NCBI RefSeq assembly: GCF_018492665.1
Contig: NZ_JAFVME010000003.1
Span: forward strand, 62,001 to 126,000
Reading direction: 5' to 3'
Length of the DNA: 64,000 nucleotides
Source: Pedobacter sp. B4-66
Lineage (GTDB): Bacteria > Bacteroidota > Bacteroidia > Sphingobacteriales > Sphingobacteriaceae
In this document: positions 25,062 through 35,059 of the stretch, in pieces
Position numbering within the stretch: the first letter of the stretch is position 1
How the letters are laid out: each line of letters opens with the position of its first letter
The notes under the pieces: model-generated
Database searches by the model: none
What the model was told of the DNA's origin: nothing
Seen by the model: only the letters and a program-made list of their open reading frames with translations
Program-made: the position numbers and the translations under genes

Positions 25062-26876
25062 ATGAAATATTTAATCTGTGGATTATTGTTAGTACAGCTT
25101 CTGATGTTCTCATCTTGTAAAAAAGATTTTCTGGATAAAAGTCCTGAAGAGGACATTACCATTGAAGAAGCTTTTCTTCAGCGTAGATATGCTGAGGCCT
25201 TTTTATCGGATGTTTATGCCGATCTTCCTCTTGAAAACTGGTTTACAGACATGGTGGATCCTAATCCATTTGTTGTCGCATCCGATGAGATGAATGTGCC
25301 TTGGCCAGAGAAATTTGCAAAGCTGATGAATAAAGGATCCTGGAATGCTTACAATGTGGCCAGTCAACAATGGCGCAATATGTATGAAGGCGTACGTAAG
25401 GCGAATATTTTTCTTAAGCATATTGATAAGACTCCACTTGGTAAGGATTTTACACAACAAGATAAAGATCGTTGGATTGGTGAGGCTGTGTACTTGCGTG
25501 CTTTCTATCACTTTTGGTTAATGCGCATCTATGGTCCAATACCAATTATGGATTATGATGCCGGTGTAGCCGATGATTTTACTAAGATAAAGCGCCAGCC
25601 GCTTGATAAGTGTATTGAATTCGTTTCCAAAGAATGCGACCGGGCTATTACTTTGTTGCCAATGAAAGTTACCTCAGACAGGAATATTGGAAGGGTTACT
25701 GCTGCTGCAGCTCTGGCGCTAAAAGCGAGGATGCTTTTATACGCTGCAAGTCCTTTATGGAATGGTAATCCTGATTATGCAGGTTTCAGCGATAAAGAAG
25801 GAGTTAAGCTATTCCCTGCACAGTATGAGCAAGAAAAATGGAAATTAGCAGCTATAGCTGCCAAAGAATGCATCGATAAATGTGAGGCTGCAGGATATCA
25901 ACTCTTTAAAAAATATGCTGATCCGGTACAGAATTACCAGCAAATATTTCTGGAAAATAATAACGTAGAAGTAATTCTTGCCCGCAACTGTACGACACCA
26001 GATATTGGTGGTTATTATCCGGGGATGGCCGAGAAATGTGCTTTTCCAGGAAGTCTTGGTGGCTGGAACGGATATAATCCAACACAACAGCAGGTGGATG
26101 CTTACGAAATGGATAATGGAAAAGTCCCGGTTCTAGGTTATAACAATGATGGGTCGCCAATTATTAATCAAGGATCAGGATATACTGAGGCAGGATATAC
26201 AAATACTGCAATGGCCGGACGTTGGATGGAAGGGGTAAGCAATATGTATGTACACCGTGATCCCAGATTTTATGCTTCAATCAATTTCAATGGAGCTTAT
26301 TTTATCGATCGCCGTCTGGAGTTCTGGTCATCGGGTGCCGACGGAAGGGGAAATGCAGGCAGGGACTACAATACAACTGGCTACCTGCTTAAAAAGTCTA
26401 TTGATCCAACTGCCAATATTGCACAAGGCAGGTTTTCTCTTAAAACCTGGATATTTTTTAGACTTGGAGAATTCTATCTTGATTATGCTGAGGCTCTAAA
26501 TGAATCGGATGGACCTGTACCTGATGTTTATAAGTATATGAACCTGATAAGAGAAAGAGCTGGTATGCCTGTACTTCCTTTAGGTCTTAATGCGGATCAG
26601 ATGAGAGAAAGAATCAGGAATGAACGCCGTGTTGAGCTGAGTTATGAAACACATCGCTATTTCGATTGTCATCGGTGGAAAATAGCAACGCAAACTGATA
26701 ACGGCCCCATCTATGGAATGAACATTAGTGCAGGAAATAACCTGCAGGATGATGCTTATTATAAACGTACCGTAGTTGAAAAGAGGGTGTTTCAAGGACC
26801 TAAACATTATTTATTCCCAATCCCTCAAAGTGAAATTGATAAGACGCCTAATATTATTCAAAATCCAGGCTGGTAA
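25062..26876 (+). CDS. SusD/RagB surface glycan-binding lipoprotein
   Basis: This 604-aa protein starts at MKYLICGLLLVQLLMFSSCK, which gives a lipobox (FSSC) and hence a lipoprotein; an upstream frame start is not credible. The SusD hallmarks are present: YRAFYHFWLMRIYG-like VYLRAFYHFWLMRIYG, then FYLDYAEALNES, MNLIRERAGMP, and RRVELSYETHRYFDCHRWK. It forms the lid of the SusC transporter at the cell surface. It starts 31 bases after SusC and overlaps the next possible start by one base (TAATG). Confidence 0.96.
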   Translation: MKYLICGLLLVQLLMFSSCKKDFLDKSPEEDITIEEAFLQRRYAEAFLSDVYADLPLENWFTDMVDPNPFVVASDEMNVPWPEKFAKLMNKGSWNAYNVASQQWRNMYEGVRKANIFLKHIDKTPLGKDFTQQDKDRWIGEAVYLRAFYHFWLMRIYGPIPIMDYDAGVADDFTKIKRQPLDKCIEFVSKECDRAITLLPMKVTSDRNIGRVTAAAALALKARMLLYAASPLWNGNPDYAGFSDKEGVKLFPAQYEQEKWKLAAIAAKECIDKCEAAGYQLFKKYADPVQNYQQIFLENNNVEVILARNCTTPDIGGYYPGMAEKCAFPGSLGGWNGYNPTQQQVDAYEMDNGKVPVLGYNNDGSPIINQGSGYTEAGYTNTAMAGRWMEGVSNMYVHRDPRFYASINFNGAYFIDRRLEFWSSGADGRGNAGRDYNTTGYLLKKSIDPTANIAQGRFSLKTWIFFRLGEFYLDYAEALNESDGPVPDVYKYMNLIRERAGMPVLPLGLNADQMRERIRNERRVELSYETHRYFDCHRWKIATQTDNGPIYGMNISAGNNLQDDAYYKRTVVEKRVFQGPKHYLFPIPQSEIDKTPNIIQNPGW

Positions 26877-26896
26877 TGATTCTTAAATATAAAACC

Positions 26897-28111
26897 ATGA
26901 ACAAGATAAATTTAACTTCAATAGTACTAAGTGCTTTTATATTCCTGTCTGGCTGCAATAAGGATGTTTTGGTAGATCTGGATATCCCAGAAGCAGGCAA
27001 TTATGCTCAGCTATACATGTCGCAGGCAGCAAACAATCCAATTAGCATGGGAATCAGCATCACCGATCAGGTTTATGAGGTGCCCTATGCAGCTCATTTG
27101 GGTGGCCCACTAACTGCTCAGACTGATATTTCTGTGAATTTTAAGGTTTCTCCTGAAATGGTGGCAGCCTATAACCAGAAAAACAATACGACTTATACTC
27201 TAATGCCTGAAGGAAGTTATACACTAGAGCGTTCATCTGCTGTGATCTCTAAAGGTTCACAAGGCACGGGAATTCTTAAGTTGGCAATTAAAACCAAGGG
27301 GTTTCTAGAAGCATTTGAAAGCTACCTCCTTCCCGTAAGTATTTCGACATCTACAGATGTTAATTTAAACAAAGAGCTTAGCACTACTTATTTCGTGTTT
27401 ACAGGTTCATACGCTCCGGGCGAAGTTCCCCGTGAGAAAGTGCTTTCAATGGGTGCCGATGCAGGTTCTTTTTTAGTTGACTTTAACGGAGATTTTTTAC
27501 GTAAAGATCCAGTAAATGGCGATTTGCTCTTCTATAAAGCCGATCCAACTAGTGGGCAATTTATTACTCCACCTAAAACCATCAGTACCGGATGGAATGT
27601 GATGGATAAAGTATTTTCCTTTGGAGGTAACCGTTTGATCGCCAGATTTGCCAGTGGTGGAGGTAATATTAACCAATACTTCCTTAGTCAGGATGGAGCA
27701 TTTGGTGCTCAACGTGAAGTTGGTCAGGGCTGGGGGGGAATCTCTACCATAGTTCCGTTTAAGGGGCTTTTGTTAGGGATAGGTGCCAACGGTGACATGA
27801 CCAAGTATCCTCTAAATGGAGATGGTGATTTTGATTATGGTAACATCAGACAGATTGGTAGCGGATGGGGTGGATTAGCCCATGTTTTTCCTTACCAAAA
27901 CTCACTGATAACCATTGAAAATAACGGCGATATGTGGCAATATCCACTTACTGATGATGGTATATTTGGAACACGCAAAAAGATTGGAACAGGTTGGGAT
28001 ATATATATTAAGATAATTACTGCAGGTACAGATCTGCTTGCATTGGATGCGAACGGAGACCTGTGGCGATATAAATTTAACCCTGAAGGCTTATGGCCTT
28101 TAAAGAAATAG
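26897..28111 (+). CDS. DUF1735 lipoprotein with tachylectin-like beta-propeller
   Basis: This 404-aa lipoprotein (lipobox FLSGC, start at 26897; an ATG at 26876 is an alternative) has an N-terminal DUF1735-type domain (about 20-160: ISVNFKVSPEMVAAYNQKN, YTLMPEGSYTLE). From about residue 195 there are repeats of about 45-50 residues carrying IGxGWGG/IGTGWD and NGDMxxYPL, the pattern of tachylectin-2-like propellers. Tachylectin-2 itself binds GlcNAc/GalNAc, so this is probably the accessory surface glycan-binding protein of the locus. The family match is by motif only. Confidence 0.8.
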   Translation: MNKINLTSIVLSAFIFLSGCNKDVLVDLDIPEAGNYAQLYMSQAANNPISMGISITDQVYEVPYAAHLGGPLTAQTDISVNFKVSPEMVAAYNQKNNTTYTLMPEGSYTLERSSAVISKGSQGTGILKLAIKTKGFLEAFESYLLPVSISTSTDVNLNKELSTTYFVFTGSYAPGEVPREKVLSMGADAGSFLVDFNGDFLRKDPVNGDLLFYKADPTSGQFITPPKTISTGWNVMDKVFSFGGNRLIARFASGGGNINQYFLSQDGAFGAQREVGQGWGGISTIVPFKGLLLGIGANGDMTKYPLNGDGDFDYGNIRQIGSGWGGLAHVFPYQNSLITIENNGDMWQYPLTDDGIFGTRKKIGTGWDIYIKIITAGTDLLALDANGDLWRYKFNPEGLWPLKK

Positions 28112-28141
28112 CAATTAATAATGATTTACAAAAGTATAATA

Positions 28142-30400
28142 ATGAAAAAAAAGCCAGTTATGTGTAGAACAATTGCTATGCTGTTGTTTTGTTTAACCTT
28201 TGCAGTCCAAACAGCAGGAGCTAAAGAAAATGATAGTGCTTCATTGAACGAGGAGGCTGCTTATGCACTTATTAAAAGGATCCTTCCAAAATATGCAGAC
28301 CGTTTTCTGGTTGCTTACATCCCAATGGAAAACAACAAGGATGTTTTTGAACTGGAAAGCAAAGGTGAAAAGATTATTTTAAAAGGCAATAATGGGGTTT
28401 CGGTTGCCAGTGCACTTAATTACTGGCTTAAAAATTATGCACATTGTGATATTAGCTGGAACGGTACAAATCTGGAAATTCCAAAACCATTTCCTATGGT
28501 CAAAGAGAAAGTACATAAGGTTACGCCACACGATTATCGTCATTATTTTAACTATTGCACATTCAATTATACCGCGTCCTGGTGGGACTGGGGACGTTGG
28601 CAGTGGGAAATTGATTTTATGGCCTTAAATGGCATCAATATGCCGCTTTCTATGACTGGTCAGAATGCATTATGGGATCGTGTTTACCGAAGTCTTGGTT
28701 TTGATGACGCAGATATGGATGCCTTTTTTACCGGACCGGCCTATTTCATGTGGTTCTGGGCGGGCAATATTGATGGATTAAATGGTCCTTTACCTAAAAG
28801 CTGGATGAAAAGCCATGAAGAACTCCAGAAAAAGATTTTACTTCGTGAAAGGGAATTGGGCATGAAGCCTATTCTCCCTGCTTTTAGTGGTCACGTACCT
28901 CCAACATTCAAGAAGAGATTTCCTAATGCTAAAGTGGATAAAGTAAATTGGGAAGGTCGTTTTGCTGATGCTTACGTGCTTGATCCGGAAGATCCTATGT
29001 TTCAGCAGATCGCAGATAAATTTATGCAGGAACAGAAAAATACCTTTGGACTGGAAAACCATTTGTATGGGGCAGATACCTTCAATGAAATGGATCTTCC
29101 ACATCAGGATTCTGCCTATGTACGTAAAATTGGTAAAGCCGTGTATGATGGTATGGTTAAAACCGATCCAAACGCAATTTGGGTAATGCAAGGCTGGTTG
29201 TTTTGGGATAGAAGAGATTTCTGGAAACCAGAGCGCATCAACAATTACCTAAGTGGTGTACCTGATGATAAATTGATCATTCTGGATCTTTTCGCTGATG
29301 AGCAGCCGATTTGGACTAAAACCAAATCTTTTTTTGGAAAGCCATGGATTTGGTGCATGCTACATAATTTTGGCGGGCGAAATCCATTGTACGGAAACCT
29401 GGATTATATAGCCAAAGAGCCAGCAGAAATGGTTTATGATCCCAATAAAGGTCAGCTTTCAGGTATAGGACTAGTACCTGAAGGTATTGAACAGAATCCT
29501 GTGGTATATTCATTGATGCTCAATCATGTATGGAATGATAAGCCAGTGAATGTGGGCGATTGGCTTATCGGCTACGCACATAGCCGCTATGGAAAAAGAA
29601 ACCAGTATACGGAAAAGGCCTGGAACATATTGCATAAAACAGTCTATGCAAAGGAAGGTAGCTATGAAACCATTGTAGTAGCAAGACCAACCTTTGAAAA
29701 AGACAATGAGTGGGCTGCTACAGACCTACCGTATGATGCTGCAGCATTGATTCCTGCATGGCAAAATATGCTTGCAGCTGCTGATCAGTTTAAAAATAAT
29801 GACTGTTATCAGTTTGATCTTGTAAGCGTAGGCACACAGGTTCTTGCCAATTATGCTTCGGTAGTTCAGCAAAAGTTCGCCAAGGATTTTAAGCAAAAAA
29901 ACAGTGCAGCATTTAAACAACATACTACGGAGTTTATGCAGCTGATTGCTGATATGGATCAGCTGATGGGCACCAGGCGAGAATTGTTACTTGGTAAATG
30001 GCTTAACGACGCAAAAAAGTGGGGTACAAACACTGCTGAAACCCGTTTGTATGAGAAAAATGCAAGAGACTTGATCACACTTTGGGGAGGAAAGGATGCT
30101 GTGCTACATGAGTATGCCAATAAGCAGTGGTCTGGCTTATTCAATGGCTTCTATGGAAAACGATGGAAGATGTTCATTACTGAAGCTAGTGATGCCTTAA
30201 AGTCGAAAAAGACTTTTGATCAAAAAGTATTTACCGAAAAAATAAAAAACTGGGAATGGGACTGGGTAAATGGAACAGAGCTGTATCCAGATCAGCCATC
30301 GGGAGATGCCGCTGCAATATCTAAAATGATGTATGCTAAATACAACAAGCAAATCATTGCTGCCTATAAGGAACTTAAATTAACGAAGAATAAAAAATAA
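28142..30400 (+). CDS. GH89 alpha-N-acetylglucosaminidase
   Basis: This 752-aa protein starts at MKKKPVMCRTIAM and has a signal peptide (cleavage near TAGAKE). It shows the full NAGLU layout: N-terminal domain (about 40-100), a TIM barrel with YRHYFNYCTFNYTASWWDWG, RWQWEIDFMALNGINMPL and GADTFNEMDLP (the NEM motif carrying a candidate catalytic Glu), WVMQGWLF, and a helical C-terminal domain. The family removes alpha-linked terminal GlcNAc, as in heparan-type chains, alpha-GlcNAc-capped mucin glycans or related structures. An ATG 21 bases earlier is possible. Periplasmic or surface exposed. Confidence 0.94.
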   Translation: MKKKPVMCRTIAMLLFCLTFAVQTAGAKENDSASLNEEAAYALIKRILPKYADRFLVAYIPMENNKDVFELESKGEKIILKGNNGVSVASALNYWLKNYAHCDISWNGTNLEIPKPFPMVKEKVHKVTPHDYRHYFNYCTFNYTASWWDWGRWQWEIDFMALNGINMPLSMTGQNALWDRVYRSLGFDDADMDAFFTGPAYFMWFWAGNIDGLNGPLPKSWMKSHEELQKKILLRERELGMKPILPAFSGHVPPTFKKRFPNAKVDKVNWEGRFADAYVLDPEDPMFQQIADKFMQEQKNTFGLENHLYGADTFNEMDLPHQDSAYVRKIGKAVYDGMVKTDPNAIWVMQGWLFWDRRDFWKPERINNYLSGVPDDKLIILDLFADEQPIWTKTKSFFGKPWIWCMLHNFGGRNPLYGNLDYIAKEPAEMVYDPNKGQLSGIGLVPEGIEQNPVVYSLMLNHVWNDKPVNVGDWLIGYAHSRYGKRNQYTEKAWNILHKTVYAKEGSYETIVVARPTFEKDNEWAATDLPYDAAALIPAWQNMLAAADQFKNNDCYQFDLVSVGTQVLANYASVVQQKFAKDFKQKNSAAFKQHTTEFMQLIADMDQLMGTRRELLLGKWLNDAKKWGTNTAETRLYEKNARDLITLWGGKDAVLHEYANKQWSGLFNGFYGKRWKMFITEASDALKSKKTFDQKVFTEKIKNWEWDWVNGTELYPDQPSGDAAAISKMMYAKYNKQIIAAYKELKLTKNKK

Positions 30401-30407
30401 TTTACAT

Positions 30408-31226
30408 ATGATACCTATTACAGAACAATCATCCCTTTACGATAACCTTGAAACTAAATCAGTTCAGGAATTGACCAGCGCTATCAATCAGGAAGACCAT
30501 AAGGTGGCAAAAGCAATTGAAGAAGTTTTACCTCAGGTTAATAACCTTATAACCTCCATTGTCAGTAAGTTAAAGAATGGAGGAAGAATGTTCTATCTCG
30601 GAGCCGGCAGTGGAGGCAGGCTTTCAGTGCTTGATGTGATTGAGCTACCTACAACCTACGGTTTACCTAAAGGAATATACAATGCGATACTCGCAGGAGG
30701 TGAAGACCGACTTATAGATGCACTTGAGGAAATGGAGGATGATCTCAATGAGGCATGGAGCAGGCTTAGTACAGCAAACATATCAGAAAAAGATATCGTT
30801 GTAGGTATTTCTGCCAGTGGAAGTACACCTTTTGTCGTTGAGGGGTTAAAACAATGTCGTGCCCATAATATCACTACGGGCTGTATTGTTAGCAATCCCA
30901 ATTCACTTATTGCTGCTCAGGCAGATTATCCGATAGAAGTGCTTACCGGGCCTGAATTTATCACTGGGAGTACCCGAATGAAGTGTGGAACAGCTCAGAA
31001 GATGTTATTTGACATGATTTCAACCACTGTAATGATTCAAATGGGCAGGATAGAGGGGAACAACATGATTCATGTAAAACTAATTAACGATAAGATCATG
31101 GATCGTGGTGTTAAAATGCTAATGAAAAAGGCCGATATTGATAGTTATGACGAGGCAAAGTCTCTGCTGTTGCAATATGGCACTGTAAAAAATGCGATGG
31201 AGAAGTTAGTTAAAAATCAAGACTGA
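30408..31226 (+). CDS. murQ: N-acetylmuramic acid 6-phosphate etherase
   Basis: This 272-aa cytoplasmic SIS-domain enzyme converts MurNAc-6-phosphate to GlcNAc-6-phosphate and D-lactate. Visible features are MFYLGAGSGGRLSVLD and the long family motifs ISASGSTPFVVEGL, TGPEFITGSTRMKCGTAQK and GNNMIHVKLINDKIMDRG. Length is near the family's usual ~300 but slightly short at the C-terminus, as in many Bacteroidota versions. It lies 8 bases after GH89 and before GH20, so the locus can feed MurNAc as well as GlcNAc into glycolysis. Confidence 0.95.
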   Translation: MIPITEQSSLYDNLETKSVQELTSAINQEDHKVAKAIEEVLPQVNNLITSIVSKLKNGGRMFYLGAGSGGRLSVLDVIELPTTYGLPKGIYNAILAGGEDRLIDALEEMEDDLNEAWSRLSTANISEKDIVVGISASGSTPFVVEGLKQCRAHNITTGCIVSNPNSLIAAQADYPIEVLTGPEFITGSTRMKCGTAQKMLFDMISTTVMIQMGRIEGNNMIHVKLINDKIMDRGVKMLMKKADIDSYDEAKSLLLQYGTVKNAMEKLVKNQD

Positions 31227-31253
31227 ATATTTTAAGATTCTAAATACAAAACA

Positions 31254-33098
31254 TTGAAATACATTTTTATTTGTTATTTATGGGCTCTGTTGGCGGTGCC
31301 TGTCTATGGACAGTCTAGTGTATCTGGAGTGCATTTAATTCCGGAACCTGCTAGCATGGTGATCAAAAACGGAAGTCATATTGTTGATGAGAATACGGTA
31401 ATCCGCTATACAGATGGAATATCTAAGAAGAATGCAGTTCAGTTGCAGGAGTACCTGTTTAAAAATTACGGGTTAAACCTGAAGCTGCTTTCCCGGAGGA
31501 CTGAAAAGTCTGATCGGGGAATATCTTTCGTTTCCTCGAAGGCAAAGGGAAAGGAATCCTATACATTTAAAGCAGATCCTTCGGTAATCGAAATTTCAGG
31601 TGATGACACGGGGATGTTCTACGGTTTGCAAACGCTATTTCAGCTCATCAAGGTGAAAGGCCAAAAGCTCGAAGTTCCTTGTTTGGAAATCATGGATAAA
31701 CCTCGTTATGCTTATCGCGGTATTATGCAGGATGTTGGCTATCATATATATCCGGTTTCTTTTATAAAAAGTCAAATTGAAATGCTTGCCAAATACAAGA
31801 TGAATGTATACCATTGGCACCTTACCGAGGATCATGGTTGGCGCATTGAAATTAAAAAGTATCCCAAATTAACCTCAGTAGGTGCTTATCGTGCCAGTAC
31901 GCAGATCAGTAATTATGTCGATTCACTCAATGGTGATGATCACTTGGCATATGGAGGTTTTTATACACAGGAGGAAATTAAGGAGATAGTTGCTTTTGCA
32001 GCAGAACGACATGTTACTGTTATTCCCGAAATAGAGTTGCCTGGCCATTCCTTAGCCGCATTAGCTGCGTATCCGGAGTTGGCTTGTGGAGATCATCCCG
32101 GTCCCTTTAAGGTTGCGGAACGATGGGGGATATTTGAAGATGTGTATTGCGCAGGTAAAGAAAATACTTTTAAATTTCTTGAAGATGTGCTCACCGAGGT
32201 TATGGAACTGTTCCCTTCGCCTTATATTCACATCGGAGGAGATGAATGCCCAAAGGAGCGTTGGAAGAAATGTAAACACTGTCAGAAACGGATTAAAGAC
32301 AATCATCTGAAAGATGAATTTGAATTGCAGAGCTATTTTGTAAAACGGATAGAGAAGTTTGTCAATTCCAAAGGGAGGAAGATCATTGGTTGGGATGAGA
32401 TTCTGGAAGGAGGTTTGGCTCCAAATGCAACAGTAATGAGTTGGCGTACTATTGATGAGGGTATCAAAGCTGCAAAGCAGGGGCATGATGTTGTGATGTC
32501 GCCTCTCTCGCATGTTTATTTCGACTTTATACAAGGTAAGCGCGAATTAGAACCTCTAGCTATCGGATGGGGTTACAATCCTCTGTCAAGAGTGTATGGA
32601 TATGATCCTACACCCACAGTACTTTCAGAGAAAGAAAAACAGCATATTATTGGTGTTGAAGCTGCAATATGGACCGAACACATGGATACCTATCGGAAAG
32701 TGGAATATATGCTCTATCCTCGTTTAATGGCGCTGGCAGAGATTGCCTGGACATTCCCTGAAAAGAAGGATTCAGTCAGCTTTTTTGAGCAACGTTTGCC
32801 AAAACATCTGGCAGAACTGGATAAAACAGATAAAATATACCGGGTACCCAGTCCAATTGGAGTTTCTGATACCACTTTGATTGGAGCTGATTTTAATCTG
32901 GACCTAAAAGTTTCTGTTGAGGGTGCCAAAATTTACTATAATTTCGAAGGGCAGGATGCCAGGGAAACTGATTTTCTTTATGAAAAGCCGATACGCATCA
33001 TCTTAAATAAGGGTGAGCGTAGAGCATTAAAGTCGATAGTGATTACTCCATCAGGAAGGAGAAGCGTTAACACAACAACCATATTTAAAAATCCATAA
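31254..33098 (+). CDS. GH20 beta-N-acetylhexosaminidase
   Basis: The start codon is TTG at 31254: it directly yields a signal peptide (MKYIFICYLWALLAVPVYGQ), and the next in-frame ATG would delete it. Order in 614 aa: GH20b N-terminal domain (about 25-145), GH20 barrel (about 150-505) with YHWHLTEDHGWRIEI and the catalytic pair D330-E331 in HIGGDECPKERW, IIGWDEILEGG, then a C-terminal beta module (about 535-612) typical of Bacteroidota hexosaminidases. It cleaves terminal beta-GlcNAc/GalNAc by substrate-assisted catalysis. Sixth gene of the operon. Confidence 0.95.
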   Translation: MKYIFICYLWALLAVPVYGQSSVSGVHLIPEPASMVIKNGSHIVDENTVIRYTDGISKKNAVQLQEYLFKNYGLNLKLLSRRTEKSDRGISFVSSKAKGKESYTFKADPSVIEISGDDTGMFYGLQTLFQLIKVKGQKLEVPCLEIMDKPRYAYRGIMQDVGYHIYPVSFIKSQIEMLAKYKMNVYHWHLTEDHGWRIEIKKYPKLTSVGAYRASTQISNYVDSLNGDDHLAYGGFYTQEEIKEIVAFAAERHVTVIPEIELPGHSLAALAAYPELACGDHPGPFKVAERWGIFEDVYCAGKENTFKFLEDVLTEVMELFPSPYIHIGGDECPKERWKKCKHCQKRIKDNHLKDEFELQSYFVKRIEKFVNSKGRKIIGWDEILEGGLAPNATVMSWRTIDEGIKAAKQGHDVVMSPLSHVYFDFIQGKRELEPLAIGWGYNPLSRVYGYDPTPTVLSEKEKQHIIGVEAAIWTEHMDTYRKVEYMLYPRLMALAEIAWTFPEKKDSVSFFEQRLPKHLAELDKTDKIYRVPSPIGVSDTTLIGADFNLDLKVSVEGAKIYYNFEGQDARETDFLYEKPIRIILNKGERRALKSIVITPSGRRSVNTTTIFKNP

Positions 33099-33114
33099 CC
33101 ATTCTTACTCTCAT

Positions 33115-35055
33115 ATGCACATGAAATTACTAGTTAAAACTACCTGTCTTGTTCTTTTAAGTCTTTGTTATACCAATTTTAAGGGGATTGCACAGGTAGC
33201 CTATAAATCTGGTTTTGCAAAGACCAGTATTGAACCGGCAAACTATCCGTTCTCTCTTTCGCTGGCAGGATATGGTTATCCAAGGGATGGGCGCTTTAGT
33301 CTTGACTGGATTGAAAGGGGGAAGCTGGAGAGCTGTACTGCTTTTGCAGGCAACGATGATGTCTTATTTGCTGTAAGTAATGGAAAGTTGATTTCTGCAA
33401 AAGCGACCAAGAAACTAAACTGGAAGAACATAGGGGATGGGACTGATATCGCCTTAATGGCTGCTGGTAAAAAAGCGCTTTATGTGATAAATAAAAAAGG
33501 AGAAATACTAAAATCAGTAATCTCTGGAAATTTAAATTGGAAAAAGATTGGGATGACTAAAGATGCCCAGAGCATCACTGTGCAGAATGATATTCTTTAC
33601 GTTGCAGATAAGGGGGGAGCCATCAGTTTTTCTAAAATAGCAGGTAATTTTCTTACCTGGACAAAGCTAACTAGTTTAAACGGGGTTGTCAGTCTTGTTG
33701 CTTATGATGGTAGCTTATACGGTTTAACTGTAAACGATGATCTGATGAAGCTAAATCTGAAGCATAAAAATATTGCCTGGACAAAAATCGCAAGGTATAA
33801 CGGCGTTTCATTTGATGTACACCTCAAATTCATTGCCGTAGGTAATCATACTTTGTATGGCCTCACTAAAGAAAATGTGGTGTTTTCTGGTAAACACTTA
33901 ACAACCGGCGATCTTTCAGTTACAGCGCTGGCCGTATCGTCAGAGAAGCAAACAGTTGTAGTTGTAGGCGCTGATCTTTGTGGCTTGGGTTATGATTTCG
34001 TGAGTTTAGTAAAGCAAGAGATTACCAGAAAATACCATCTTCCTGCAACAGCCTTAATGATCAATTCATCGCATACACATTTTGGCCCTGTAGCTCAGCA
34101 TTGGCCCGCCTGGCCAGAATTTGTACAGCAACCCGACAGCTTGTATATGAATGACCTATTACGGCCCGCTATAGTTAAAGCCGTTGGAGCAGCGATTAAA
34201 GCTATGCAGCCTGCCGACCTGTATTTTGGCAGAGGTAAAACCGCTATAGGGGCAAATAGAGCCTTAACAGGTGAAAATGTGCCTTACGACAATGATGTCG
34301 ATGTACTGAGTGTAGTCACAAAAAAAGATCAAAAGAAAACTGTCTTGTTTTTAGCGGGTTGTCATGCTGTTTTCAAAAATGAGGGTGCTGAAAGCTATAC
34401 TATTGGTCCTAATTTTCCGGGGGTTACAAGAGCATTACTTAAGCAAAAAGTAGGTGTTTCTAATGCAATGTTTATGCAAGGATGTGGAGGCGATATCAAT
34501 CCCGTTGATGATAATCACCATAAAACAGGTGAAGCACTTGCTGCCGACATCATAGCTGTTTTAAATCAACCTTTAGAAAAGCTCAAGGGTAAAATCAGTT
34601 TCTATATGGATTCTATCAACTTTCCTGTGAAAAAGTGGACTGAGCAAGAAATACTGGCTTTCAGAAAGGAAAACGATAAAAATAATCAGGATGTTGAAGA
34701 GGAAAAGAACGTTCGCTGGGCAGATCATATGTTTCAGCTTAATAAAGAAAATAAAATGCCTGTTTCCATGCCGGTATACATCCAAACTTTCAATATTGGC
34801 AATTGGAAACTAGTTGGATTATCCAGAGAGGTCGTAACGGATTACAGCCTTGGTGTCAAAAAGTTATGGCCAGATAAGTTAGTGAGCGTTGCAGGTTACT
34901 GTAACGATGTTTCAAGTTATCTACCTACCTCAAAGCACATCAAAGCTGGTACTTATGAAGGTTTCGGCTCATTTTTTTGGTATGCTCAGCCTTCAATATT
35001 CCCAGAGTCAGTCTACGAAACAGTAATTGATAAAATAAAGGATAAAAACTACTAA
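33115..35055 (+). CDS. Neutral-ceramidase-like secreted protein with inserted repeat domain
   Basis: This 646-aa protein has a signal peptide (cleavage near GIAQVA). It begins and ends as a neutral/alkaline ceramidase-like domain: SGFAKTSIEP, then ADLCGLGYDF, zinc-site SSHTHFGP (H320, H322), and GCHAVFK. Between about 68 and 266 lies an insertion of four ~40-residue repeats (LNWKNIGDGTD, LNWKKIGMTKD, LTWTKLTSLNG, IAWTKIARYNG) that look like propeller blades. The loop aligned with the ceramidase Ser nucleophile reads GGDINP, with no Ser, and the usual C-terminal Ig domain appears absent. True ceramidase activity is therefore doubtful. Confidence 0.8.
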   Translation: MHMKLLVKTTCLVLLSLCYTNFKGIAQVAYKSGFAKTSIEPANYPFSLSLAGYGYPRDGRFSLDWIERGKLESCTAFAGNDDVLFAVSNGKLISAKATKKLNWKNIGDGTDIALMAAGKKALYVINKKGEILKSVISGNLNWKKIGMTKDAQSITVQNDILYVADKGGAISFSKIAGNFLTWTKLTSLNGVVSLVAYDGSLYGLTVNDDLMKLNLKHKNIAWTKIARYNGVSFDVHLKFIAVGNHTLYGLTKENVVFSGKHLTTGDLSVTALAVSSEKQTVVVVGADLCGLGYDFVSLVKQEITRKYHLPATALMINSSHTHFGPVAQHWPAWPEFVQQPDSLYMNDLLRPAIVKAVGAAIKAMQPADLYFGRGKTAIGANRALTGENVPYDNDVDVLSVVTKKDQKKTVLFLAGCHAVFKNEGAESYTIGPNFPGVTRALLKQKVGVSNAMFMQGCGGDINPVDDNHHKTGEALAADIIAVLNQPLEKLKGKISFYMDSINFPVKKWTEQEILAFRKENDKNNQDVEEEKNVRWADHMFQLNKENKMPVSMPVYIQTFNIGNWKLVGLSREVVTDYSLGVKKLWPDKLVSVAGYCNDVSSYLPTSKHIKAGTYEGFGSFFWYAQPSIFPESVYETVIDKIKDKNY

Positions 35056-35059
35056 GGAC

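Noticed and set aside
32061..32534. 157-codon minus-strand frame inside the GH20 gene
   Set aside because: Antisense to the conserved catalytic barrel; composition is shadow-like and no ribosome-binding site is evident.
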